A stretch of 39,243 nucleotides of DNA. Origin: Desulfobacterales bacterium. GTDB taxonomy: Bacteria; Desulfobacterota; Desulfobacteria; Desulfobacterales; Desulfosalsimonadaceae. A program made the position numbers and the translations under genes. Under the pieces are notes generated by a model. The model saw only the letters and a list, made by a program, of their open reading frames with translations, did no database searches and was not told where the DNA came from. The stretch's first letter is position 1. Every line of letters starts with the position of its first letter. Below are positions 33,511 through 39,243 of this stretch, piece by piece. Location of the stretch: positions 1 to 39,243 of the forward strand of contig JAGXLR010000007.1 of assembly GCA_018334555.1 (NCBI GenBank), read 5' to 3'.

Positions 33511-34299
33511 TTATTTTATTAGTGTTCGTAAAAATTCTTCCGGATCGTTTGCCAAAACCAGGTGCTCCCCGATCAGGAAGTCGTATATCCCCGAATTTCG
33601 ATTTTTTTCAATATCTGAGCGCGTTCGGATGCCGCTTGCCGCCACCGGCGTCTGGCCGGGGGGCAAATCCTTTGCCATGTCGATGGCGATTCGGATGTCG
33701 GTTTCCAGCGTCCGCAGATTCCGGTTGTTGATGCCGATCAGGCGCGCCCTGCTTTTTTTGACGGTCTCCATATCCGCCGGGCTGTGTACTTCCACCAGGG
33801 CATCCAGGCCGATTGATTCGCATATCGCCAGGTATTCTTCCAGTTGCTTTGGACTCAATAGGGCGACGATCAACAGCACGGCATCAGCAGAAATCACTGC
33901 GGATTCATAGATCTGATAGGCGTCAAAGATAAAATCCTTCCGCAGAACCGGCAAACCAATGGCACTTCTGGCGGCCTGCAGATCCCCAACGCCGCCATTG
34001 AACCAGTGCGTCTCGGTCAGAACCGACACAGCCGACGCCCCGCCCCGTTCATAGGCGGCCGCAAGTTCAGCCGGGTCCAGATGGCGGCGGATATTACCTT
34101 TTGAGGGCGAGGCACGCTTAATTTCTGCAATAATGTGGGTATCCCTCGTATCGCCTGGCGTTAACCGGTCGATAAACGGCCGCCGATCCCGCCGGTATTC
34201 AGCATCCCGCCTGAGGCTTTGCTCCGACCGGCGCCTTCGCGCCAATCGAATGTCGGACTTTTTTTGTTCCGTGACCTTTTTCAAAAAATCCTCCCGCAT
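33511..34299 (-). CDS. trpC: Indole-3-glycerol phosphate synthase
   Basis: A 262-residue TIM barrel. EIKRASPSKGNI carries catalytic Glu and Lys; LRKDFIFDAYQIYES the second Lys; LVEVHSPADME and GINNRNLRTLE are conserved. It closes the indole ring in the fourth committed step. Its ATG overlaps the trpD stop by one base (TGATG). Confidence 0.97.
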   Translation of the reverse strand: MREDFLKKVTEQKKSDIRLARRRRSEQSLRRDAEYRRDRRPFIDRLTPGDTRDTHIIAEIKRASPSKGNIRRHLDPAELAAAYERGGASAVSVLTETHWFNGGVGDLQAARSAIGLPVLRKDFIFDAYQIYESAVISADAVLLIVALLSPKQLEEYLAICESIGLDALVEVHSPADMETVKKSRARLIGINNRNLRTLETDIRIAIDMAKDLPPGQTPVAASGIRTRSDIEKNRNSGIYDFLIGEHLVLANDPEEFLRTLIK

Positions 34300-35315
34300 C
34301 AGGCATTCTCCCGGGTAAATGCGATCAACTCGTCAAGCTTTTTTCTCGCGCTCCCGCTGTCAATGGCTTCTTCGGCCATCCGGATGCCGTCCGGCAGTTT
34401 TTCCGTCTTGCCGGCGGCTACCAGGGCGGCCGCCGAGTTGATCAGGACCACATTTCGGCGCGGCCCTTTCTCACCGTCCAAAATTTTCAATGTGATATCC
34501 GCGTTTTCACCGGGGCTCCCGCCGGCAAGAGTTCTCGGATCCGCCGGCTCTTCGAAAAATTGTTCCGGTGAGATATCATAGGTTTGGATGCAGCCGTCCT
34601 TTAGCTCTGATATCCGGGTCGGCGCGCAGACTGTGATTTCATCCAATCCATCATGGCCGTGAACCACAAAGACTCTTCGGGATCCAAGTTTTTGCAGCGT
34701 CCGGGCAAACATTTCCGTCAGCTCAGGGGCATATACGCCAAGAACCTGACAGTTGGCTGCCGCCGGGTTGGTGAGCGGGCCCAGCATATTAAAAATGCTC
34801 CGGATGGCAACATCCTTTCTGGCGGTGGCGGCAAAACGCATGGCCCCGTGATATTTGGGCGCAAAAAGAAAACCGATCCCAATGTCGGTCACTGCCTCTT
34901 CAACAAGCTCCGGATCAAGGTCCAGGTTCATGCCTAACGTCTCCAGCACGTCGGCGCTGCCGCACTGGCTGGAGACGGACCGGTTGCCGTGTTTGGCCAC
35001 CGTGACTCCGCAGCCGGCGACGACAAATGCGGTGGTAGTTGAAATATTAAAGGTCATGGCCTCATCCCCTCCAGTTCCCACAATGTCGACAATGGTTGAA
35101 GCCGGGGTTTCAATCCTTCGGGCTTTTCGCCGCATAGCGTTGGCCGCGCCGGCCAGCTCTTCATAGGTTTCCCCCTTGGTGGCCAGGGCCGCCATAAAAG
35201 CGCCGATCTGTGCGTCCGTGAGGTTGCCGGAAAATATTTCTTCAATCATTTGCGCCATTTCAGAGCTATCCAGGTCTTCGCGCCGGGTGATCCTCCTTAG
35301 CTTTTCAGTGAACAT
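34299..35315 (-). CDS. trpD: Anthranilate phosphoribosyltransferase
   Basis: About 338 residues. The PRPP-binding motif is VDIVGTGGDEAMTFNIST, followed by VAKHGNRSVSSQCGSADVLE and GIGFLFAPKYHGAMRFA. It joins anthranilate to phosphoribose. The frame extends to 35372, but ATG 35315 with AGGAGGAAG in front gives the conserved start MFTEKLRRI and overlaps trpG by 11 bases. TrpG is a separate gene, not fused as in E. coli. Confidence 0.97.
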   Translation of the reverse strand: MFTEKLRRITRREDLDSSEMAQMIEEIFSGNLTDAQIGAFMAALATKGETYEELAGAANAMRRKARRIETPASTIVDIVGTGGDEAMTFNISTTTAFVVAGCGVTVAKHGNRSVSSQCGSADVLETLGMNLDLDPELVEEAVTDIGIGFLFAPKYHGAMRFAATARKDVAIRSIFNMLGPLTNPAAANCQVLGVYAPELTEMFARTLQKLGSRRVFVVHGHDGLDEITVCAPTRISELKDGCIQTYDISPEQFFEEPADPRTLAGGSPGENADITLKILDGEKGPRRNVVLINSAAALVAAGKTEKLPDGIRMAEEAIDSGSARKKLDELIAFTRENA

Positions 35316-35898
35316 AACGGACTTCCTCCTCTTTCGCCAAATTAACAAAGTTCCGCAGGATGCGTTTGCCAATGGTCGTCATGATGGATTCCGGATGGAA
35401 TTGGATGCCTTCGGTCGGGTGGACGCGATGCCTGATGCCCATGATCTCACCGTCGTCGGATTCTGCCGTTATCTCCAGGCAGTCCGGAAGCCCGGTCCTG
35501 GAAACCGCCAGTGAATGATAACGCATGGCGGTAAAGGGCCTATTGATGTTTGTAAACAGCCGCTTGCCATCGGCCGTTATGGTTGAGATCTTACCGTGCA
35601 TGATTTTGCCGGCGGAAACAATTTTACCACCAAAGGCGGCGGCGATGGCCTGGTGACCCAGGCAGACCCCCAGAATGGGAATGCATCCGGAAAATTCCCT
35701 TATAACCGACATGGAAAGGCCTGCCGCTTCCGGCATCCCCGGGCCGGGGGAGATTACGAGACCGTCAATCCAATCCGCCGATAGATCCTCTATGGAAAAC
35801 TTGTCATTGCGAAGCACCCGGACTTCCGCATCCAGTTGGCGCAGGTACTGCACCAGGTTATAGGTAAACGAGTCATAGTTGTCGATCACAGCGATCAT
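35305..35898 (-). CDS. trpG: Anthranilate synthase glutaminase component
   Basis: A 197-residue class I glutamine amidotransferase. The nucleophile Cys is in ILGVCLGHQAIA; the His-Glu pair in GIQFHPESIMT; VISPGPGMPEAAG forms the oxyanion strand. It supplies ammonia to TrpE, and can also serve PabA function in many bacteria. Its ATG overlaps the trpE stop by four bases. Confidence 0.96.
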   Translation of the reverse strand: MIAVIDNYDSFTYNLVQYLRQLDAEVRVLRNDKFSIEDLSADWIDGLVISPGPGMPEAAGLSMSVIREFSGCIPILGVCLGHQAIAAAFGGKIVSAGKIMHGKISTITADGKRLFTNINRPFTAMRYHSLAVSRTGLPDCLEITAESDDGEIMGIRHRVHPTEGIQFHPESIMTTIGKRILRNFVNLAKEEEVRYVH

Positions 35899-37391
35899 TG
35901 GTTGTCTCCTGTTTGGTTTTGCCGATTGATGAGTTCAAGGGCCCGTTGGATGGCCATGGCCTTGTTCACGGTTTCAACGCGCTCTTTTTCCGGGTCTGAA
36001 TCGTATACAATACCGGCGCCGGCGTTTACGGTGAGCCTGCCGTCTTCAATGCAGGCGGTCCGGATAGTAATCGCCAGATCCATGTTGCCGGAAAAGGAAA
36101 TATAGCCGACCGCACCGCCGTACGGGCCGCGCGGGAAGTCCTCCATTTCGGAAATAATCTCCATCGCACGGACCTTTGGCGCCCCCGAAAGGGTGCCGGC
36201 CGGGAAACTGGCGGCCAGCAGATCCCATGCATCGTATTGCGGATGCAGGTCGCAGCAGATGTTGGATACCATGTGCATGACATGCGAATACCGCTCTATA
36301 AACATGAGGTCCGTCACCTGGACGGTGCCCGTCTGCGCCACCCGCCCCAAATCATTGCGTCCCAGGTCTACCAGCATCAAATGCTCGGCACGTTCTTTCT
36401 CGTCCTTTAACAGTTCATCGGCCATTGCCCGGTCCCTCGGTTCGGATTTCCCCCGGGGGCGGGTGCCGGCTATTGGCCGAAGCGTTGCAACGCCGTTCTC
36501 CAGTCGTACCAGGGTTTCCGGTGACGAACCGACAAGGGCCATATTATCGAGTTTTAGGAAAAACATGTAGGGCGAGGGGTTGATGTAGCGCTGGACGCGA
36601 TAAAGGGAGATTAAATTCGTCGGCGCCGGTGAGACAAACGGTTGTGAGACGACCGTCTGGATAACCTCACCGGCCGTAATATAGGAGATGATTTTTTCTA
36701 CCCGGGATCGGAAATCGGCTTCCCCATAGGTCGGTTTCAAGTCCATCGGCGGCTGCATTACCTGCGGCGGGTCGGCATAGGGTTTCATAATATCGCGATG
36801 CAGCTCGTCGAGCCGTCCGATGGCGCGGACAAAGGCGCTGTCCGGATTCGGGTCATCCGAGGTATAGGCAATCGCGATTATCTGCAGGGTATTGCGGACG
36901 TTGTCAAAAATCAGCACTTCATCGGGCATTACAAAATGCGCCAAAGGTTTTTCGGACGGCCATTGATTGGGGATGTCCTCAAAAAAGGAGACCGCCTCAT
37001 AAGAAATGTAGCCCACCAGTCCGCCCCAGAACCGTGGCAGCCCTTTAACTCCCGCCGGTTCGTAGCGTTTCATAAATTCCCTGACAATGGCAAACGGGTC
37101 GTTGTTGTGGGCCATTTCCTCTGCATCGCCGTTCTCCCGGATTTGCACGGTATCCCTGAAAATTTTGACGTGCGTTCGGGCGGAGACGCTCAAAAAACTA
37201 AACCGCCCCCATCGCTCCCCGCCTTCAACACTTTCCAGCAGCAGGGCAGGGCCCTTTTTGTCATCGATTTTCTCCAGAACCGATACCGGGGTATCCCTGT
37301 CAGCAAGGATTTCCCTGCATATGGGCACGACGTTATATGTCTGGTAAAGCTGCTTGAAGCTTTTTTTGTCCGGAAACTGCTGCAGTTGCAT
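35895..37391 (-). CDS. trpE: Anthranilate synthase component I
   Basis: A 498-residue chorismate-utilising enzyme, first committed step of tryptophan synthesis. The LLES motif (51-54), part of the tryptophan feedback site, is present near the N-terminus. The catalytic C-terminal domain has SSPETLVRLENG, RPIAGTRPRG, LMLVDLGRNDLGRVA and FPAGTLSGAPKVRAMEII. AAAGGAG precedes the ATG. First structural gene of the operon, after the attenuator (37442-37645). So both feedback and transcriptional control by tryptophan are likely. Confidence 0.98.
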   Translation of the reverse strand: MQLQQFPDKKSFKQLYQTYNVVPICREILADRDTPVSVLEKIDDKKGPALLLESVEGGERWGRFSFLSVSARTHVKIFRDTVQIRENGDAEEMAHNNDPFAIVREFMKRYEPAGVKGLPRFWGGLVGYISYEAVSFFEDIPNQWPSEKPLAHFVMPDEVLIFDNVRNTLQIIAIAYTSDDPNPDSAFVRAIGRLDELHRDIMKPYADPPQVMQPPMDLKPTYGEADFRSRVEKIISYITAGEVIQTVVSQPFVSPAPTNLISLYRVQRYINPSPYMFFLKLDNMALVGSSPETLVRLENGVATLRPIAGTRPRGKSEPRDRAMADELLKDEKERAEHLMLVDLGRNDLGRVAQTGTVQVTDLMFIERYSHVMHMVSNICCDLHPQYDAWDLLAASFPAGTLSGAPKVRAMEIISEMEDFPRGPYGGAVGYISFSGNMDLAITIRTACIEDGRLTVNAGAGIVYDSDPEKERVETVNKAMAIQRALELINRQNQTGDNQ

Positions 37392-37441
37392 TTAACGCTC
37401 CTTTAAACGAATCGCTTTTTTACGGCCTTTGGCCTGCCCAT

Positions 37442-37475
37442 AAAAAAAGCCGTGAGATTCATCCCACGGCTTTTT
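37442..37475 (-). terminator. Second hairpin terminator of the trp leader
   Basis: On the minus strand, GCCGUGGGA / UCUCACGGC with a UGAA-type loop (one G-U pair), flanked by A5 and U7 tracts. It lies between the attenuator hairpin and trpE and shares the CCGTGGG core with it. Confidence 0.85.
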
Positions 37476-37480
37476 GAACT

Positions 37481-37520
37481 AAAAAAACCGTGGGCTTGGG
37501 CCTTGGGCCCCCACGGTTTT
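37481..37520 (-). terminator. Attenuator terminator of the trp leader
   Basis: On the minus strand, AAAACCGUGGG pairs with CCCACGGUUUU across a 15-base loop and ends in U7. It begins about 33 bases after the leader-peptide stop codon, the position of a classical 3:4 terminator. Confidence 0.88.
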
Positions 37521-37552
37521 AATGGTTTGTCTTTTTGGTATGTTAACTTGTC

Positions 37553-37645
37553 TTAAAGACAGCCGCCGGAGGACCCACCTATCTGGGGCCACCACCACCA
37601 GCAGCTGTTGTTTGTTTGTGCTATGTCACCATATGGGTTTATCAT
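37553..37645 (-). CDS. trpL: trp leader peptide with four Trp codons
   Basis: A 30-codon frame, ATG at 37645 to TAA at 37553, with four consecutive UGG codons at positions 16-19 (37589-37600). Ribosome stalling there when charged tRNA-Trp is scarce is the classical attenuation trigger. The RNA can form AGCUGCUGG (37598-37606) with CCGGCGGCU (37561-37569) as the 1:2 stem. UGGGUCC (37571-37577) can pair with GGGCCCA (37504-37510) as an antiterminator that would block the hairpin at 37481-37520. The ribosome site is weak (GAG about 11 bases upstream). Confidence 0.88.
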   Translation of the reverse strand: MINPYGDIAQTNNSCWWWWPQIGGSSGGCL

Positions 37646-37772
37646 TGTCTTAACTCGTGCCCATCCATCACATACTTCGCGTATGCCTGTGGTTTAAATT
37701 TTCGCCTTCCCTATACTTATACATATTATCCCATTTATGGATGAACACTAACTATTTCGTCTATTTTCTGAT

Positions 37773-37802
37773 TTTGTAATGAATACCGATACTGTTTGTC
37801 AA
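37773..37802 (-). promoter_or_regulatory. Candidate promoter of the trp operon
   Basis: On the minus strand, TTGACA (37802-37797) and TACAAA (37778-37773) with an 18-base spacer. This would give a leader of over 100 bases before trpL. A second A+T-rich candidate (GATAAT / TATAAG) lies near 37715-37735. Confidence 0.5.
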
Positions 37803-37908
37803 GCAGTTTTTTTTATTATGCCGAGCGCCAAAAAAGTTGAGGATGTCCCGCATGGTTTGCCCCATTAGACATAATTTGGGCGACATGGTATTGGATTTAT
37901 TGCAAAGC

Positions 37909-37950
37909 CGTTATGCTAACCATTGACAAAGATGGGCATAACGCTACAAT
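37909..37950 (+). promoter_or_regulatory. Promoter with overlapping operator-like inverted repeat
   Basis: TTGACA at 37923-37928 and TACAAT at 37945-37950 with a 16-base spacer form a good sigma-70-type promoter. An inverted repeat, CGTTATGC (37909-37916) and GCATAACG (37936-37943), with inner CCAT/ATGG arms, straddles the -35 box. A regulator bound here would block transcription. A further imperfect palindrome (GCCC-ATTA-TAAT-GGGC) lies at about 37860-37881. Confidence 0.6.
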
Positions 37951-37975
37951 CAATTTAGGAAGGAGATAGGGTCAA

Positions 37976-38032
37976 ATGTTATCCTTGGTTTGGCCGGTGG
38001 GGGCTGGAAGTATTGATTGGGTCCATATATAG
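37976..38032 (+). CDS. 18-codon ORF ahead of the lipoprotein gene
   Basis: A short frame, ATG 37976 to TAG 38030-38032, with AGGAAGGAGA upstream at a slightly long distance. The predicted peptide is hydrophobic and contains two Trp. It lies 26 bases downstream of a good promoter and 15 bases before the lipoprotein gene. It may be a leader peptide or a small membrane peptide, or chance. Codon use cannot settle this. Confidence 0.35.
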   Translation: MLSLVWPVGAGSIDWVHI

Positions 38033-38047
38033 GCATTGGGGTGAGGC

Positions 38048-38329
38048 GTGAAACGGAGAAATGCATTTTCGATAGGGATGTTAATCGGTCTGACAGCCTT
38101 TTTGGGGCTGCTGTCCGGCTGTGGCGGATTTTTTGAGCAGTATGACGTATACGCCACGGGCGAACATGTCTCGGAAAAATATGCCCTCAAAACTTTCGAG
38201 GGCAGGGTCTGTGTATTGGGAGCGCAGGTTCCGACAGGGGGGGAGGGCTACCGAAATACCGCCTCGCGTTTGCTGAGCGGGGTGTTAAAGGAGCACGCCT
38301 GTCAAGCGACAATTATTTTTGAAGTCTGA
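38048..38329 (+). pseudogene. Lipoprotein gene truncated by an IS21-type element
   Basis: A 93-codon frame with a lipoprotein signal: basic MKRRN, hydrophobic segment, and lipobox LLSGC with Cys25 as the lipid-modified residue. A strand-helix segment (RVCVLGAQVP ... TASRLLSGVLKEHA) recalls lipoproteins of the LpoB/CsgG-like fold, a weak impression. From about residue 85 (38300) the sequence is the terminal repeat of an IS element, and the stop lies inside that repeat, so the last nine residues are not native. GTG 38048 follows GGGGTGAGG. The original gene was probably longer; its remainder is not in the window. Confidence 0.65.
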
Positions 38330-38388
38330 CGACAATTAAAATTGCGGTCCGACGACAATTATAATTGAGGTCTGGCGACAATTACAAA
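38306..38388. repeat. Tandem terminal repeats of the IS element
   Basis: Three and a half units of about 23 bases built on (G)CGACAATTA-N-ATTG-N-GGTC begin at 38306, 38328, 38351 and 38374. Spacers are absent, which rules out a CRISPR. They fit transposase-binding repeats at an IS21-type end. Confidence 0.75.
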
Positions 38389-38671
38389 ACCCCCAATTAT
38401 TACCTAAAATTCTCAGTTTTCAGCCTCTCTGTTTGGTTCCGTCTTCTACTTTTTATAATCTGCTTTGCAACTTTATCGATGTATATGCTATGTCGTTACC
38501 GCCTGTTCCGGAGGATAGGGCAATGCTGGGAAGCAACCCGAGCGCCGGAGCAGGTGACCGAAGCATGGGGCCGTGCGCTTTTTGCACGGCCCTTTCCTCT
38601 GTCATCATGCTTTGGTCCATAAAGCGATAAATCCTGGGGGTTTGGGGGCAAAGCCCCCATTATAATAGATG

Positions 38672-38911
38672 TTATTCCCCTTCATAATAGCCTGTCCGTC
38701 TGTGCGTTAAATGATGTTTTACCAATATACGGGCAATGGTCCTTTCCGATGGGATTGGTTCCACACAAAGCGCATCGAGTCGGTGTCGGATCTTTGCCGG
38801 CCCACAAGGCAAAGCGCGATTATATAACTCCAGGCGTACGATTTTAACGATCTCTTCAATTTCCTGCTTGGTCCGTAGCAATTCAGGTGGTATTGGCGTT
38901 GCTTGACTCAT
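38672..38911 (-). CDS. HTH protein, likely truncated integrase N-terminus
   Basis: A 79-residue protein whose second half (PCGPAKIRHRL ... PIPSERTIARILVKHHLTHRRTGYYEGE) matches the helix-turn-helix region that precedes the catalytic domain in rve-type integrases and transposases. The catalytic domain is missing because the frame stops right after this region. Its ATG overlaps the end of istB by 29 bases, so it is translated with the IS genes. It may be an accessory DNA-binding protein of the IS or the remnant of a longer transposase. Confidence 0.6.
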   Translation of the reverse strand: MSQATPIPPELLRTKQEIEEIVKIVRLELYNRALPCGPAKIRHRLDALCVEPIPSERTIARILVKHHLTHRRTGYYEGE

Positions 38912-39243
38912 TTGTATTTTTCCTTTTTTCGGCTTGTTCCATCCGGTAGCTCGGCAGGTTCAATTCCAGGATCACACTGTGATGAACCACCCGATCGATT
39001 GCGGCGGCTGTGGTCATCGGATCCTTGAATATCTTTTCCCACTGCGAAAACGGCAGATTGCTGGTGATCATAACGCTGCCCTGTTCATAGCGTTCGGCAA
39101 AAAATGTAAAAAGCACTTCCATTTCTTCCCGGTTTTGCTGAACATAGCCGATATCATCGATAAAAACCGCATGATATTTTTTCATCTTCTTGAAAAACCC
39201 GGCCAGCTTCAGCTCTTTTTTGGCCGCAAGCAACTGTTGCACC
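38883..39243 (-). CDS. istB: IstB-like ATPase of an IS21-family element, partial
   Basis: The C-terminal 120 or so residues of the IS21 helper ATPase; the gene continues past the window end, so its start and Walker A motif are not visible. Walker B reads AVFIDDIGYVQQ; the sensor segment is MITSNLPFSQWEKIFKD; then MTTAAAIDRVVHHSVILELNLPSYR, the conserved IstB C-terminus. IstB remodels target DNA and activates the IstA transposase. The ORF reads through to the last base. Confidence 0.93.
   Translation of the reverse strand, partial: VQQLLAAKKELKLAGFFKKMKKYHAVFIDDIGYVQQNREEMEVLFTFFAERYEQGSVMITSNLPFSQWEKIFKDPMTTAAAIDRVVHHSVILELNLPSYRMEQAEKRKNTNESSNANTT

Larger units (their letters stand above)
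38300..39243 (-). mobile_element. IS21-family element, 3' part
   Basis: The minus strand carries a partial istB (from 38883), then a small HTH ORF (38672-38911), then non-coding DNA with two strong hairpins (38568-38592 and 38643-38659), and terminal repeats at 38306-38388 ending near a TG at 38300. Multiple short terminal repeats and TG ends are features of IS21-family elements. istA and the other end lie beyond the window. The outer limit at 38300 is inferred. Confidence 0.75.

Noticed and set aside
38306-38388. Possible CRISPR array
   Set aside because: Units of about 23 bases are directly adjacent with no spacers, so they are tandem IS-end repeats.
38365-38622. 85-codon plus-strand frame
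   Set aside because: Starts in IS terminal repeats and runs through hairpins; no ribosome site or domain.

Overview
The window looks like a chromosomal segment of an anaerobic Desulfobacterota (former Deltaproteobacteria) organism, probably a sulfate reducer or close relative. This is inferred from gene content: a nickel CO dehydrogenase (CooS), an FdhD formate dehydrogenase accessory protein, a ferredoxin-thioredoxin-reductase-like protein, a DVU0772-like protein, a DUF3373-type porin, and the foldback repeats. No rRNA, tRNA or CRISPR array was seen.

Layout. 1-390: two foldback repeats (A and B) that recur at 7254-7588. 395-7210 (+): a LuxR-type response regulator, a CGGC-type protein, an IscU/NifU-like scaffold, a TrmI-like tRNA methyltransferase, a phosphoglycerate mutase, and a tight four-gene cluster (PTS EIIA, PII-like protein, two cation/proton antiporters). 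7623-9778 (-): porin and a small exported protein with an odd heme-like motif. 10113-14989: two convergent DUF364-type genes, then on the minus strand metX, metW, an HsdR-N-domain gene, fdhD, a six-cysteine mini-protein and the second DUF364 gene. 15065-17047 (-): cooS. It is divergent from a thiol-redox run (17517-25458, +) comprising a DVU0772-like protein, a DUF255 thioredoxin-fold protein, a small helical protein, a nitroreductase, a glutaredoxin-like protein, an FTR-like protein, a hydrolase, a phosphatase and a CoA-disulfide-reductase/rhodanese fusion. The cooS intergenic region carries a sigma-54-like promoter facing each way.

25578-30684: a methyltransferase, two MITE-like repeats, then cysQ, a Sat/APS-kinase fusion and a UDP-sugar dehydrogenase, which reads as a PAPS/sulfated-polysaccharide module. 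30715-37391 (-): a complete compact trp operon in the order trpEGDCFBA. It is preceded by a leader peptide with four consecutive Trp codons and two tandem terminator hairpins, an apparent transcription attenuator. 37909-39243: a promoter with an overlapping inverted repeat, an 18-codon ORF, and a lipoprotein gene apparently cut by an IS21-family element whose end, HTH ORF and partial istB run off the window.

The most notable items are the trp attenuator, the divergent sigma-54 promoters at cooS, the Sat domain with substituted catalytic motifs, the thiol-redox run with a stand-alone FTR subunit, the EIIA/PII/dual-antiporter operon, and the IS21 insertion.
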